Source: Microcoleus sp. FACHB-1515 (GTDB lineage: Bacteria; Cyanobacteriota; Cyanobacteriia; Elainellales; Elainellaceae). From it: a stretch of 64,000 bases of DNA. Made by a program: the position numbers and the translations under genes. Below, piece by piece: positions 51,514-61,640 of this stretch. The stretch lies in the NCBI RefSeq assembly GCF_014696105.1, contig NZ_JACJPO010000064.1, forward strand, positions 25,686-89,685, read 5' to 3'. The first letter of the stretch is position 1. The number at the start of each line of letters is the position of its first letter. The notes below the pieces were generated by a model. That model did no database searches. It had not been told where the DNA came from and worked only from the letters and a program-made list of their open reading frames with translations.

Positions 51514-52674
51514 TTATTCATCTGAATCTTGCGGCTCTTGCGGTTTTGTTTCGGTTGGCAGGGCGGTTGGGTCAGCAGGTTCGATCGCCAAAATCGGAGC
51601 CGTGACTAGCTCAGCGCGAGTCGCATCATTGTCCCAATGATTGAGGACATCTTTGACCAAAGCTTCTTCAATCCAGGCACGAAATACGATCGTTAACGGC
51701 AGCGCCAGCACCAAGCCCAAGAAACCAAAAAGGCTTGCAAAAAATAGCTGACAAACCAAGGTCAACGCAGGCAGCAAAGACACCTGATTTGCCATGATTG
51801 TTGGCGTAATCAAATAGCTTTCAAGCTGCTGAATGATGATGTAGAGAATGACGGCGGCGATCGCTTTAAACACACCGTTTTCGTCAATTAAGGAAACCGT
51901 CACTGGAAAGATTAAGCTCAGCGTTGGGCCAATGTTAGGAATAATATTTAGCAGTCCAGCCAAAAGTGCCTGAGCTAAAACCAGCTTAATTCGCAGTATC
52001 CACAAGCCAATGCCGCTCAACAGCGCAATGCATAGTGAACTGACTAAAACGCCGCCTGCCCAATTGCCGAGATCCTGCTCACAGCGGGTTAAAATTTCAT
52101 CGGCTCGCCTGCGATAAAACGAGGGAAATAGCAGCAGAAATACGCGCCGATACGCCGAAGGATTGACAAGCATCATAATCGTCAAGACCAGCACGAGCAA
52201 TCCTTGTAGGGGAATGGCAAGTGAGCTAATCAGCGTATTGATTGAGTTGCCAAAAAAGCCAAAGAACTGATTGAGAAAGTTCCGCAAAATTGGCTCAAGC
52301 GTTTGAAAGTCGCTGAAATCCGGAATGGCGAAGCGAGGAAACCAAGGAGGTAGATTTGCGTTGAGAATTTGTAGCTGTTCGAGGACTTGGGCGGCTCCTG
52401 CGGGAACAAGGCTAATGAGCTGTACGAATTGTCCGACGAAGGGCGGCACAATTAGCAAGATGATGAACAGGCTGATGAAAAAGATGATGCTCAGCGTGAG
52501 CAGCAGGGCAATTCCGCGTTTGGCGCCGGATTTTTGCAGGCGTTGTGCAACACGGTTGAAGGCGGTTGCGAGTACAACAGCGGTAAAAAGTAGCAGTAGG
52601 GTTTGTCGGAACTGCCACAAAATAACGAGCGAAACGATTAGCGCAAATAAGCCGAGCCACTGCCCAAATTTCAC
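51514..52674 (-). CDS. AI-2E family membrane transporter
   Basis: A 386-residue integral membrane protein with about eight hydrophobic helices. It begins WLGLFALIVSLVILWQFRQTL and continues with FTAVVLATAFNRVAQRLQK and FFISLFIILLIVPPFVGQ. The family blocks NIIPNIGPTLSLI and FLGLVLALPLTIVFRAWIEE follow. The family includes the AI-2 exporter TqsA and various Na+/H+ or auxin-like transporters, so the cargo is unknown. It has a Pro/Glu-rich tail (KPQEPQDSDE). It converges on the C15-like gene. Confidence 0.9.
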   Translation of the reverse strand: MKFGQWLGLFALIVSLVILWQFRQTLLLLFTAVVLATAFNRVAQRLQKSGAKRGIALLLTLSIIFFISLFIILLIVPPFVGQFVQLISLVPAGAAQVLEQLQILNANLPPWFPRFAIPDFSDFQTLEPILRNFLNQFFGFFGNSINTLISSLAIPLQGLLVLVLTIMMLVNPSAYRRVFLLLFPSFYRRRADEILTRCEQDLGNWAGGVLVSSLCIALLSGIGLWILRIKLVLAQALLAGLLNIIPNIGPTLSLIFPVTVSLIDENGVFKAIAAVILYIIIQQLESYLITPTIMANQVSLLPALTLVCQLFFASLFGFLGLVLALPLTIVFRAWIEEALVKDVLNHWDNDATRAELVTAPILAIEPADPTALPTETKPQEPQDSDE

Positions 52675-53144
52675 CGTGCGAACTCCTCAAGACATGCTCA
52701 ACGTTAGATCGAACAGCGATCGATCGACAAGAGATTGCATCAGGTCATTTTAAGGAGTGGCGGGAGGTTCGTCTCTACCGATATTGACGGATTCTGTTGG
52801 AAGTGGAAGAAGCGATCGCCTGAAAATTTTCTCAGGCTTAATTTTCTTTCGGTTTTCGAGCCGATCGAGGGTAGGACTACCCACACCCTTCCAACCCTAC
52901 TCAGAGGGTTCCACTCTGAAACTCCCAAAAGGCATATCTGGTAATTGTCGATGTGGTCTTGGCATTGGTGGTTGTCCGCGATGATTGTGTGGCTTGCTTC
53001 CCCTTCAGCCTTTGCCAACAACCCAATATCCGATGCTCAATGCCGAATGCCTAACAACCCTTCCCTTGGCTAGTGTTCTGCGATCTAGATTAAGCTCTAT
53101 GATCGAAGGCTGTAAAAATAGATTGCGTGTTTTCTGGTGAGTGC
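52675..53144. other. intergenic region between divergent genes
   Basis: About 470 bases upstream of both the transporter and the P-type ATPase. Around 52850-52930 the sequence has several short self-complementary pieces (GAGGGTAGG, CCAACCCTACTC, CAGAGGGTTCCACTCTG) and could be a dispersed intergenic repeat. A 93-codon minus-strand frame covers it but resembles translated repeat rather than a protein family. I see no definite gene. Confidence 0.4.
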
Positions 53145-55952
53145 ATGGCTTATTCTGCGGCAGATTCAACGGCGACGGCATGGCACAGTATTGAACCTGA
53201 GAAAGCCTTGGAGATCCTGCAAAGCGATCGCCAGCGGGGACTCACAAATGATCAGGTGCGCGAACGGCGAGAACGCTATGGACTCAATGAGCTAGAGGAA
53301 GGAGCAGGACGCAGCAGTTGGGCAATTTTGCTCGATCAGTTTAAGAACATCATGCTGATCATGCTGATTGCCGTTGCGATTATTTCGGCATTTATCGATA
53401 TTCGTGGAGCGCTGGCAAGCGGCGAAACGCCGTTTCCCAAAGATGCAATTTCGATTTTTGCGATCGTGATTCTCAATGGCGCACTCGGCTACATTCAGGA
53501 AAGTCGGGCGGAAAAAGCGCTGGCGGCGCTCAAGAAACTCTCTTCGCCGAAGGTGCGCGTAATTCGCGACGGCAGAATTAGCGAAGTCGATTCCAAAGAA
53601 CTGGTTCCCGGCGATGTGATGCTGCTGGAGGCCGGAGTGCAAATCGCCGCTGACGGTCGCCTGCTGGAAGAAGCGAATTTGCAGGTGCGCGAAGCTGCCC
53701 TGACCGGAGAAGCGCAAGCGGTTGATAAAAGTGCAAAGGCGAAATTACCCGAAGATGCGCCGCTGGGCGATCGCATCAACATGGTGTTTCAAGGTACGGA
53801 AGTCGTGCAGGGTCGCGGTACGGTGGAAGTGACCAGTACGGGAATGAAAACCGAAATTGGCCGGATTGCCGAAATGCTGCAAGCGGTCGAGTCGGAACCG
53901 ACGCCGCTTCAGCAGCGGATGACGCAGTTGGGCAATGTGCTGGTCGCGGGATCGCTGGCGCTCGTCGCCCTCGTGGTGATCGGCGGCGTGCTGCGGGCTG
54001 GCAACTTTTCGCCGCTAGAGCAGCTTTTGGAAGTGGCGCTGAGTATGGCCGTTGCGGTTGTGCCGGAAGGTCTGCCTGCTGTAATTACGGTGACGCTGGC
54101 GTTGGGAACGCAGCGGATGGTGCGACGCAACGCTTTAATCCGCAAGCTGCCTGCTGTGGAAACCTTGGGATCGGTGACAACGATTTGCTCCGACAAAACC
54201 GGAACTTTGACCCAAAACAAAATGGTCGTGCAGTCCGTGCATCCGCCGAGCGGCTCGATCGCTGTCACTGGAGAAGGCTACGTTCCCGAAGGTGAATTTC
54301 GCAAAGACAATCAGCCTGTGGAGGCGATCGCCAATCCCGAACTAAAAACTCTCCTTGTTGCCTGTGCGCTCTGTAATGACTCGGTTCTCCAGAAGGAAAA
54401 CGGCCAGTGGGCAATTCTGGGCGATCCAACCGAGGGCGCGTTGCTGGTTGTCGCGGCCAAAGCGGACATTCGCGGCGACCAGTGGGCGATCGATCTGCCG
54501 CGTGTCGGTGAGTTTCCCTTTTCGTCTGAGCGCAAGCGAATGAGTGTGATTGTGCAGGGCGGCGACAAGCTCAACTTTTTGCCTACCGCGCCGTTCATGC
54601 TGTTTTCCAAAGGTTCGCCCGAACTGGTGCTGGAGCGCTGTTCGCAAATTCAAATCGGAGAGTCGCCCCAGCCGATTACCGAAGCGCACCGCCAGCAAAT
54701 TTTGGACAAAAATAACGAACTGGCTGGAAACGGTCTGCGCGTCCTTGGGTTTGCCTATCGTCCGCTGAACGAACAGCCGCCAGAGGGCGCGGACGATCAG
54801 TATGAGCGCGATCTCGTCTGGATCGGGCTGGTGGATATGCTGGATGCGCCGCGCCCGGAAGTCCGCGATGCGGTTGCTCGCTGCAAAACGGCGGGCATTC
54901 GTCCGGTCATGATTACCGGGGATCACCAGTTGACGGCCAAGGCGATCGCCCAAGATCTCGGAATTGCCAGAGACGGCGATCGCGTCCTCACCGGAAGAGA
55001 ACTGGAAAAATTCTCGCCGGAAGACTTGCAGCGCGAGGTCAACGAGGTCAGCATCTACGCTCGCGTTGCGCCGGAACACAAACTGCGAATCGTCCAAGCC
55101 TTGCAAAACCAAGGCCGTGTCGTTGGCATGACCGGAGACGGCGTGAACGATGCGCCCGCCCTGAAGCAAGCCGACATCGGCATTGCAATGGGAATTACGG
55201 GAACGGACGTGAGCAAAGAAGCCAGCGATATGGTGCTGCTGGATGACAACTTCGCCACGATCGTCGCTGCTGCCGAAGAAGGCCGCACCGTCTACACGAA
55301 CATTCGCCGCTTCATCAAGTACATCCTCGGCTCGAATATCGGGGAAGTCTTGACGATCGCCGCCTCCCCGATCGTGGTGGGTGCGGGTGGCGTTCCCCTG
55401 ACGCCGCTGCAAATTCTGTGGATGAACTTGGTGACAGACGGTTTGCCCGCGCTGGCCTTGGCGGTTGAACCTGCCGAGCCGAACGTGATGAACCGTCCGC
55501 CGCACGATCCGGGCGAAAGCATTTTTGCTCGTGGTTTGGGCTTGTACATGATTCGCATCGGGATTGTGCTGGCGATTATCGCAATCTCACTGATGGTTTG
55601 GTCGTTCAACTACGCGCAGACTGTGGAGGCTCCTGGTGGTCCCGATCGCTGGAAGACAATGGTGTTTACGACGCTGTGTTTGGCGCAGATGGGTCATGCT
55701 TTGGCAATTCGATCGAACAGCCGACTGACGATCGAACTCAACCCGTTCTCGAATCCCTACATCATTGCCGCTGTCGGGCTGACCACGATTTTGCAACTGC
55801 TGCTGATCTACGTGGAACCCCTGCGGAACTTCTTCGGAACGCACTACCTGACGGGAACCGAACTTGCCATTTGCTTTGGCTTCAGTTCCTTAATGTTCGT
55901 GTGGATTGAACTGGAGAAAATTTTCTTCCGCTTCTTCTACCGAAATCGGTAA
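53145..55952 (+). CDS. P-type calcium-transporting ATPase (P2A, PacL-like)
   Basis: A 935-residue membrane pump of the P2A group, probably exporting Ca2+ (possibly Mn2+) from the cytosol. Ten hydrophobic helices are expected. Actuator motif LTGEAQAV, phosphorylation motif CSDKTGTLT with Asp350, nucleotide-domain [11 protein letters not shown] and hinge [22 protein letters not shown] are all intact. [15 protein letters not shown] in helix 4 carries the ion-binding Glu. ATG at 53145 with GGTGAGTGC upstream is preferred to a start six codons earlier. Ends just before a hairpin and the GUN4-containing pair. Confidence 0.93.
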   Translation: MAYSAADSTATAWHSIEPEKALEILQSDRQRGLTNDQVRERRERYGLNELEEGAGRSSWAILLDQFKNIMLIMLIAVAIISAFIDIRGALASGETPFPKDAISIFAIVILNGALGYIQESRAEKALAALKKLSSPKVRVIRDGRISEVDSKELVPGDVMLLEAGVQIAADGRLLEEANLQVREAALTGEAQAVDKSAKAKLPEDAPLGDRINMVFQGTEVVQGRGTVEVTSTGMKTEIGRIAEMLQAVESEPTPLQQRMTQLGNVLVAGSLALVALVVIGGVLRAGNFSPLEQLLEVALSMAVAVVPEGLPAVITVTLALGTQRMVRRNALIRKLPAVETLGSVTTICSDKTGTLTQNKMVVQSVHPPSGSIAVTGEGYVPEGEFRKDNQPVEAIANPELKTLLVACALCNDSVLQKENGQWAILGDPTEGALLVVAAKADIRGDQWAIDLPRVGEFPFSSERKRMSVIVQGGDKLNFLPTAPFMLFSKGSPELVLERCSQIQIGESPQPITEAHRQQILDKNNELAGNGLRVLGFAYRPLNEQPPEGADDQYERDLVWIGLVDMLDAPRPEVRDAVARCKTAGIRPVMITGDHQLTAKAIAQDLGIARDGDRVLTGRELEKFSPEDLQREVNEVSIYARVAPEHKLRIVQALQNQGRVVGMTGDGVNDAPALKQADIGIAMGITGTDVSKEASDMVLLDDNFATIVAAAEEGRTVYTNIRRFIKYILGSNIGEVLTIAASPIVVGAGGVPLTPLQILWMNLVTDGLPALALAVEPAEPNVMNRPPHDPGESIFARGLGLYMIRIGIVLAIIAISLMVWSFNYAQTVEAPGGPDRWKTMVFTTLCLAQMGHALAIRSNSRLTIELNPFSNPYIIAAVGLTTILQLLLIYVEPLRNFFGTHYLTGTELAICFGFSSLMFVWIELEKIFFRFFYRNR

Positions 55953-55985
55953 ATAGATAACTTTCTCAAAGTAATAGCTACACTA

Positions 55986-56025
55986 AAAAGCGCTGGATGT
56001 TATAGTTTATACGTCCAGCGCTTTT
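55986..56025 (+). terminator. 15-bp hairpin followed by Ts, between the P-ATPase and the GUN4 operon
   Basis: AAAAGCGCTGGATGT (55986-56000) pairs with ACGTCCAGCGCTTTT (56011-56025) with one G-T wobble and a ten-base AT-rich loop. It is followed by a short T stretch and lies 34 bases after the ATPase stop. The loop sequence TATAGTTTAT resembles a -10 box, so the same piece may also start the next operon. Confidence 0.75.
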
Positions 56026-56040
56026 CCTTAGGAAGATATT

Positions 56041-56409
56041 ATGAGTGGCAACCGCAACATTAATATGGGCACAGGTAATTACATCGAGAACAACCAAGGT
56101 AATTATGTACAAGGCAACTATGTTCAGAACAATCAAGGCACATACATTCAGGGAAACAATACAAACTTGAATCAAGATTTGAGTGAGATTGTATCTCAAA
56201 TTCAGAAACTTGAAGTACAGGGTAAGAATACTACTCAGGAAAAGGCAGTCGCTCTGGCAAATCTCGCAAGAAATGACTTCAAGTTCAGAAACACTCTGGT
56301 CAGAGGAGCTAAATATTTAGCTGATGCTGCTGCGAACGGTGCTGTTGGAGAGGTAGCAGTAGAAGTTATCAAGCTTACTTTAGGCATGTTGGGCATTCAA
56401 TTTTTCTAG
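56041..56409 (+). CDS. Asn/Gly-repeat plus helical domain protein, 122 aa
   Basis: The first 45 residues are short strand-like repeats around GNY and NNQG (GTGNYIENNQGNYVQGNY is typical), suggesting a small beta-solenoid. A helical domain follows, with TTQEKAVALANLARND and VGEVAVEVIKLTLGMLG. No catalytic motif is present. Good ribosome site (TTAGGAAG) precedes the ATG. The same two-part design recurs in the next protein and in the tail of the pentapeptide protein at 1.4 kb. It is probably a partner or adaptor for the GUN4-domain protein two bases downstream. Confidence 0.78.
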   Translation: MSGNRNINMGTGNYIENNQGNYVQGNYVQNNQGTYIQGNNTNLNQDLSEIVSQIQKLEVQGKNTTQEKAVALANLARNDFKFRNTLVRGAKYLADAAANGAVGEVAVEVIKLTLGMLGIQFF

Positions 56410-56411
56410 GA

Positions 56412-57596
56412 ATGTGGGAGCAGAACTCACAAAAGCAAGAGTGGAAAGAAATGTTCAATTTCTTAAGCCGATGGCTATCGGGTAGAACACTGCTGAAATA
56501 CTATTTCCTTGGTTTAGTACTGGGCGTAATCGGCATTCTTATTATTAGATTCTGGATTTTCGGATTAGCAAGTTTGTTTCTTGGTTGTGGATTGATTGCA
56601 GTCGGCCTTTATTTTGGACATTTAAGCTCTAAAAGTGGAGAAGCTAATACTCATAGAACAACCATTCAAGATAGTTCTAGCCAAGGCGATCGCCATATCA
56701 ACTTAGCTAGCGGAAACTACAATGAGTTTGTTCAACGATATGTACAAGGTGACGATATTGACAATCACTATAATTATTCAATTTTAGATAACGAACTAGC
56801 CGCCGCAGTCCATGAGATCGAAGAAGTATTAGCTCATCTACTAGAGCAGGGATACAACACACGAGATGCAGTGAGTCGTATCTCAAGAGATCTAGCGAGT
56901 CAAGCCCATGATGCTTCTGATCTTAAAAATAGTCTATTTAGGTGGAAGGCTTTGTTAGATCAAATTCCTACCCAATCTGATGAATTTGAAATGGCTAGAG
57001 CGGTCATTGAATTTGCTGCTTCCTCCGAAGCTATGTTGGGCGAGCCAACATCAGCAATTCCAGAAGGTTATGAGAGACTACGTGACTTGCTTAAGGCGAA
57101 TCAATGGCAGGAAGCAGATGAAGAGACAGAATCAATTATTGCAAGTCTCTGTGGAAAAGAGGCTTTGAATTTCGATAATAGAACTGTATTTGGCAGTTAT
57201 ATTTCAGATAATTTGACTGCTGACGATATTGTCAACATTTCAAGGAAAAATTTAAGTATCATTGATAACCTTTGGGTTGTCTATAGTGGTGGGCGGTTTG
57301 GCTTTAGTGTACAGAAGCAGATTTTTGAATACGTGGAAGAAAATGATTTTGCGTATAATCTACTTCCTGAAAATGATGACATGGATGACGAGGCTCTTGA
57401 AGCTTTTGGTGAGGCTGTTGGCTGGTATGTAAATAACAGATGGATATATCGTGCTGACATTAACTATTCAAGTAGAGCGAAGGTAGGACACCTGCCTGCA
57501 AAGGTAATGCTATCGCACTCGTCTCAGTTGCCAAATCGCTTCAGTTTAGATAAAGACATCTTCCGTATCTTTATTACTCGTCAATACAACTCTTGA
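56412..57596 (+). CDS. membrane protein with strand-repeat/helical module and C-terminal GUN4 domain
   Basis: A 394-residue protein. Two hydrophobic helices (LLKYYFLGLVLGVIGILII and IFGLASLFLGCGLIAVGLYFG) anchor the N-terminus. Residues about 80-120 show short strand repeats (RHINLASGNYNEF). A helical region follows. From about 220 (YERLRDLLKANQWQEADEET) to 375 a GUN4 domain is recognisable, with IDNLWVVYSGGRFGFSVQKQIF and FGEAVGWYVNNRWIY. True GUN4 binds porphyrins to stimulate magnesium chelatase; stand-alone GUN4 domains fused to other modules have unclear roles. An alternative start is the ATG at 56451. Follows the previous gene by two bases. Confidence 0.85.
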   Translation: MWEQNSQKQEWKEMFNFLSRWLSGRTLLKYYFLGLVLGVIGILIIRFWIFGLASLFLGCGLIAVGLYFGHLSSKSGEANTHRTTIQDSSSQGDRHINLASGNYNEFVQRYVQGDDIDNHYNYSILDNELAAAVHEIEEVLAHLLEQGYNTRDAVSRISRDLASQAHDASDLKNSLFRWKALLDQIPTQSDEFEMARAVIEFAASSEAMLGEPTSAIPEGYERLRDLLKANQWQEADEETESIIASLCGKEALNFDNRTVFGSYISDNLTADDIVNISRKNLSIIDNLWVVYSGGRFGFSVQKQIFEYVEENDFAYNLLPENDDMDDEALEAFGEAVGWYVNNRWIYRADINYSSRAKVGHLPAKVMLSHSSQLPNRFSLDKDIFRIFITRQYNS

Positions 57597-57655
57597 ACTG
57601 ATGTAGTGTAGGATTTTGTAGAATTTAACTATTTGTGATTGCAAGTTACTAATCA

Positions 57656-57675
57656 AGTCACTATCTATAGTGACT
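57656..57675. promoter_or_regulatory. 8-bp dyad next to the recF start
   Basis: AGTCACTA (57656-57663) is followed after four bases by its complement TAGTGACT (57668-57675). It ends 8 bases before the recF ATG, where it could bind a regulator or, as RNA, form a hairpin near the start and reduce translation. A weak terminator for the GUN4 gene is another possibility. Confidence 0.4.
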
Positions 57676-57683
57676 GAGTATTG

Positions 57684-58817
57684 ATGTACCTCAAGTCGCT
57701 GCATCTGCGCTACTTTCGCAACTACCAAGATCAGCAGGTGGAGTTTTTGGCTCCCAAGACGATCTTGGTGGGCGATAACGCGCAGGGCAAATCGAACTTG
57801 CTTGAAGCCGTTGAACTGCTGGCAACGCTGCGATCGCATCGAGCCGTGCGCGATCGCGAACTGGTTCTCGACGGAGAAGCCGCCAGCCAAATTACGGCTG
57901 TGCTGGAGCGCGAAACCGGAATCGTCGATTTGGGAATCACCTTTCGCAGCAGCGGACGGCGCACGGTTTCGATCAACCACGAAGCCTTGCGCCGCCAGCT
58001 TGATTTTTTAGGAACGATGAACGCCGTGCAGTTCTCCAGCCTCGATCTGGACTTGGTACGCGGCGCACCCAGCGAACGACGCAACTGGCTCGATACGCTC
58101 CTGACGCAGCTTGAACCTGTTTACGCGCATATTTTGCAGCAGTACAACGTCGTTTTGCGACAGCGCAACGCCCTTCTCAAGCAGCGGCGCAGCGCTCCCG
58201 AAACAGGATCGCCCGACGCCGAACTTGACCCGGAACAGCTTGCGATTTGGGATTCGCAACTGGCCGCCTTGGGAGCGCGAGTGATTCGCCGCCGCGCCCG
58301 CGTCCTCGATCGCCTCGCCCCTTACGCGCAACATTGGCATCAGTCGATTAGCAACAGTCGCGAAGTCCTGACCGTCCGCTATGCGCCCAACGTGCCGATC
58401 GAGCAGGACGATCCCGCGATCGTGCAGCAGGCGTTTTTGGAGAAAATTCAGCAGCGGGCGATCGCGGAACAGATGCAGCACACAACACTAGTTGGCCCCC
58501 ATCGCGACGAAGTGGAATTCACGATCAACGAAACGCCCGCTCGTCAATATGGTTCACAAGGTCAGCAGCGGACATTGGTGCTTGCCCTGAAGCTGGCCGA
58601 ACTGAAGCTGATTGAAGCCGTGATCGGGGAACCGCCGCTCTTGCTGCTCGATGATGTTTTGGCCGAACTCGACCTCAACCGCCAAGATAAACTGCTCGAA
58701 ACAATTCAAGACCGTTTCCAAACGATTATCACGACGACGCACTTAGGCGCGTTTGATAATCAGTGGCTCAAGTCGTCGCAGATTTTGACGGTTGAATCGG
58801 GAAAAATTCAACTGTAA
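57684..58817 (+). CDS. recF: DNA replication and repair protein RecF
   Basis: A 377-residue ABC-type ATPase that loads RecA at gaps in DNA, with RecO and RecR. Walker [10 protein letters not shown] is at 30-38 (Ala in place of the usual Gly of GxNGxGK). [36 protein letters not shown] and the ABC signature [16 protein letters not shown] follow. Walker [13 protein letters not shown] and a final TTTHLGAF complete it. The ATG at 57684 is used in preference to the TTG just before it. In this genome it is not next to dnaN or gyrB. It meets the converging permease gene with no spacing. Confidence 0.94.
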   Translation: MYLKSLHLRYFRNYQDQQVEFLAPKTILVGDNAQGKSNLLEAVELLATLRSHRAVRDRELVLDGEAASQITAVLERETGIVDLGITFRSSGRRTVSINHEALRRQLDFLGTMNAVQFSSLDLDLVRGAPSERRNWLDTLLTQLEPVYAHILQQYNVVLRQRNALLKQRRSAPETGSPDAELDPEQLAIWDSQLAALGARVIRRRARVLDRLAPYAQHWHQSISNSREVLTVRYAPNVPIEQDDPAIVQQAFLEKIQQRAIAEQMQHTTLVGPHRDEVEFTINETPARQYGSQGQQRTLVLALKLAELKLIEAVIGEPPLLLLDDVLAELDLNRQDKLLETIQDRFQTIITTTHLGAFDNQWLKSSQILTVESGKIQL

Positions 58818-59618
58818 TTAGCGGGCGCGATCGCTCATCGCCTCATCATTCGTCAGCCAGTTCGCCACCAGAATTGGCACAAACGTTAGGCCAACTACAA
58901 ACACGGCAACCACATTTGTGACCGGACGCTGGCGCGGTTTCGTCAGCTGATCGAGAATCCAAATTGGCAATGTCCGCTGCTGTCCAGCTGTAAATACGGT
59001 GACAATCACCTCGTCAAACGACAAGGCGAACGCGAGCATTCCACCTGCCAAAAGCGCAGTTGAAAGGGTGGGCAAAAGAATGTAGCGAAAGGTTTGGAAT
59101 GTGTCGGCTCCCAAGTCCATCGAGGCTTCGGTTTGCGATCGCGCCGTCCGTCGAAATCGCGCCAGCACATTGTTGTAAACCAGAACGATGCAAAAGGTGG
59201 CGTGTCCAATCACGATCGTCCAAAAATTAAACGGCAGTCCGAAAAGGCTGATGGCCGATCGCAGGGCGATCCCCGTGACAATTCCCGGCAGCGCGATCGG
59301 CAGCAGCAGCAGAAACGAAATCGTCTCACGACCAAAAAAGCGCGTCCGATACACCGCTGCCGCCGCCAAAGTTCCAAAAATCAGCGCGATCGCCGTTGCA
59401 ATGCTGGCGACGCGAACCGACAGCCAAAGCGCCCGCCACAAATCTTGCCGCTGCCAAGCGACGTGAAACCAGTTCAGCGTCAGTCCGGGCGGCGGAAAGG
59501 TGAAAGCGGCATCTTCGATCGTGAAGGCATACAGCAAAATCACGGCGAAGGGAAAGTAGAGGAAAAATAAGACGCCGCCGACGGCCAGCTTGAGTGAAAA
59601 AGGTGCTTTAGATCGCAT
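58818..59618 (-). CDS. potC: ABC transporter permease, spermidine/putrescine type (PotC-like)
   Basis: A 266-residue inner-membrane permease with six hydrophobic helices. The permease-ATPase coupling loop reads [20 protein letters not shown], the EAA motif of the family. [16 protein letters not shown] and [13 protein letters not shown] are typical of PotC. Its start overlaps the end of the PotB-like gene by 11 bases, so translation is coupled. Together with the ATPase, PotB-like permease and binding protein it forms a complete importer, probably for polyamines, though related uptake of other small cations cannot be excluded. Confidence 0.85.
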   Translation of the reverse strand: MRSKAPFSLKLAVGGVLFFLYFPFAVILLYAFTIEDAAFTFPPPGLTLNWFHVAWQRQDLWRALWLSVRVASIATAIALIFGTLAAAAVYRTRFFGRETISFLLLLPIALPGIVTGIALRSAISLFGLPFNFWTIVIGHATFCIVLVYNNVLARFRRTARSQTEASMDLGADTFQTFRYILLPTLSTALLAGGMLAFALSFDEVIVTVFTAGQQRTLPIWILDQLTKPRQRPVTNVVAVFVVGLTFVPILVANWLTNDEAMSDRAR

Positions 59619-60540
59619 CGAACGCTCCTAGCCGCTTTGCGACGAGCAGGTAGACGGTCATGATCGCGATCGGCACAACCGTAAACGCCGCCGCGAGCGG
59701 AATATTGCCTGCCGTGCCCTGCAACACATACGCCGCTTGCCCAATAAACGGACTGGAATTTCCCAAAATGCTCGGCGTGATGAAGTCTCCCAGAGTGAGC
59801 GAAAAGGTGAAGATCGATCCCGCCACGATGCCGGGAAAAGCCAGCGGCAGCGTTACATTACGAAACGTCTTCCAGGGTCGTCCGCCCAAGTCCGCAGAGG
59901 CTTCAATCAGCGACGCGGGGACGCGCTCTAGAGCCGCTTCGATCGGCAAAATCATGTAGGGCAGCCAGAGATAGACAAACGCGAGAAACATGCCGATCGC
60001 AGACACGGACAAGGACGATCCCCCGACGATCGGCAGTTGCAGGACGCGATCGAGCAGCCATTCCAGATGAAGCTGACGGATAAACCAGGTCAAAATTCCT
60101 TCTTTCGCCAAAATGAGCTTCCAGGCATACACGCGCACCAGATAGTTTGCCCACAGCGGCAGGACGACGGCGAGATAGAGAATTGCCTTAATCCGAGCCG
60201 TCGCATAGCGAGCCATGTAGTAGGCCAGCGGTAGGGCAAGGGCGATCGATGTCACCGTCACGCATGCGGCCATCGTCACTGTCCGCAGCACAATTCGCAA
60301 ACTCGCAGGTGTCAGCAGTTGGCGATAGGTTTGCAGCGTGAATGCTCGAACCACCTGCCCCGTGAAATCATCCAGGTGAAAAAAGCTTTGAATCAGCAGC
60401 GTTGCCAGCGATCCCACATAGACGCCACCAAACCACACCAAAGGCGGAGTCAGCAGCAGCACAAGAACGAGGCGCGGACGCTGATAGAGGTAGGTAGCGA
60501 TCGATCGCACAATCCCAACTTGTTCATTTTGTAGGGTCAT
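59608..60540 (-). CDS. potB: ABC transporter permease, spermidine/putrescine type (PotB-like)
   Basis: A 310-residue permease with about six membrane helices. Motifs typical of PotB are [37 protein letters not shown] and the EAA loop [21 protein letters not shown], followed by [11 protein letters not shown]. The first four bases overlap the ATPase gene end (ATGA) and the 3' end overlaps PotC by 11 bases. It forms the heterodimeric channel with PotC. Confidence 0.87.
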   Translation of the reverse strand: MTLQNEQVGIVRSIATYLYQRPRLVLVLLLTPPLVWFGGVYVGSLATLLIQSFFHLDDFTGQVVRAFTLQTYRQLLTPASLRIVLRTVTMAACVTVTSIALALPLAYYMARYATARIKAILYLAVVLPLWANYLVRVYAWKLILAKEGILTWFIRQLHLEWLLDRVLQLPIVGGSSLSVSAIGMFLAFVYLWLPYMILPIEAALERVPASLIEASADLGGRPWKTFRNVTLPLAFPGIVAGSIFTFSLTLGDFITPSILGNSSPFIGQAAYVLQGTAGNIPLAAAFTVVPIAIMTVYLLVAKRLGAFDAI

Positions 60541-61535
60541 GACGCCACCGGAGAAATATGCTGCGACTGCCAGGTGAGGCGGACGCGATCGCCAGTTTGA
60601 AAGCGTGGCGTTGTTAAATTTTGCTCAACCACAATGAGTTCGCCTGCGGGATCAAGCTGGACGCGATAGCGCGTGTACATTCCCAGATAGAGGAGTTCTT
60701 GAATTTTGCCGATTACGCCGTCCTCAGCGTCGATCGAATGCAGTTGAATTTTTTCTGGCCGCAGGGCGATCGGCTGAGGTGATCCGGTCAAGCGCTCGGC
60801 CAGCGATCCCTGAATCAAATTGGAGACGCCAACAAAATTTGCGACAAACGGCGTTTTGGGATGCTCGTAGATTTCGATCGGAGAGCCGACCTGTTCGATT
60901 TTGCCCAGGTTAAAGACGGCCATGCGATCGCTCATCGTCAAGGCTTCCTCTTGGTCATGCGTCACATAAATGAACGTGATCCCCAACCGTTGCTGAATCG
61001 CCTTGAGTTCCGTCTGCATCTGCTGCCGGAGCTTCAAATCCAACGCGCCCAGCGGTTCATCGAGCAGCAGCACCTTTGGCTGATTGATCAGGGCACGCGC
61101 CAAGGCGACTCGTTGCCGCTGTCCGCCCGAAAGCTGACTGGGACGGCGATCGACCAAATTGCCCAACTGCACCAAATCGAGCATTTCCATGACGCGGCGA
61201 TCGCGCTCAGCCTTCGGAACCTTCTTCAACATCAAGCTGTAGCCGACGTTTTGCCCGACGCTCATGTGCGGAAACAAAGCGTAGTCTTGGAAGACCGTGT
61301 TCACGTCGCGATCGTAGGGCGGCAGTTGCGCGGCTTCGCGACCTGAGAGGCGAATGCTGCCCGATGTCGGCTGATCGAATCCGGCAATCAAGCGCAGACA
61401 GGTGGTTTTTCCTGATCCGGATGGTCCCAGCAGCGAGAAAAATTCGCCCGGATCGATCGTAAAGCTGAGGTCATCGACGGCTCGTACTTCGTCAAAGTGG
61501 CGCGTTACGTTAAGGAATTCGACAGCAGGAATCAT
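60537..61535 (-). CDS. potA: ABC transporter ATP-binding protein, spermidine/putrescine type (PotA-like)
   Basis: A 332-residue ATPase. Walker A GPSGSGKTT, Q-loop VFQDYALFPHM, signature LSGGQRQRVALARAL, Walker B VLLLDEPLGALD and the H-loop VTHDQEEAL are all intact. The C-terminal part holds the OB-like regulatory domain of this subfamily (RPEKIQLHSID, VRLTWQSQH). It powers uptake by the PotB/PotC channel. The gene starts right beside a heptamer repeat cluster at 61538. Confidence 0.93.
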   Translation of the reverse strand: MIPAVEFLNVTRHFDEVRAVDDLSFTIDPGEFFSLLGPSGSGKTTCLRLIAGFDQPTSGSIRLSGREAAQLPPYDRDVNTVFQDYALFPHMSVGQNVGYSLMLKKVPKAERDRRVMEMLDLVQLGNLVDRRPSQLSGGQRQRVALARALINQPKVLLLDEPLGALDLKLRQQMQTELKAIQQRLGITFIYVTHDQEEALTMSDRMAVFNLGKIEQVGSPIEIYEHPKTPFVANFVGVSNLIQGSLAERLTGSPQPIALRPEKIQLHSIDAEDGVIGKIQELLYLGMYTRYRVQLDPAGELIVVEQNLTTPRFQTGDRVRLTWQSQHISPVAS

Positions 61536-61537
61536 GA

Positions 61538-61558
61538 GTGTCGGGTGTCGGGTGTCGG
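61538..61558. repeat. three tandem GTGTCGG heptamers
   Basis: GTGTCGG occurs three times in a row (61538-61544, 61545-61551, 61552-61558) directly upstream of the PotA-like start. This is the kind of short tandemly repeated sequence common in cyanobacterial spacers. Similar wording occurs at 9531-9574 and near 62970. Confidence 0.8.
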
Positions 61559-61640
61559 CATAGCAGGGAAAGCGGCAGAGTGAGTTTCAAGACGGCGGTG
61601 TGGGAATGCTGCCTTTCGCTGATTCCCAACACCCAAACTC

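Noticed and set aside
52740..53021. 93-codon minus-strand frame in the transporter/ATPase spacer
   Set aside because: It crosses self-complementary sequence, lacks a ribosome site and resembles translated repeat.
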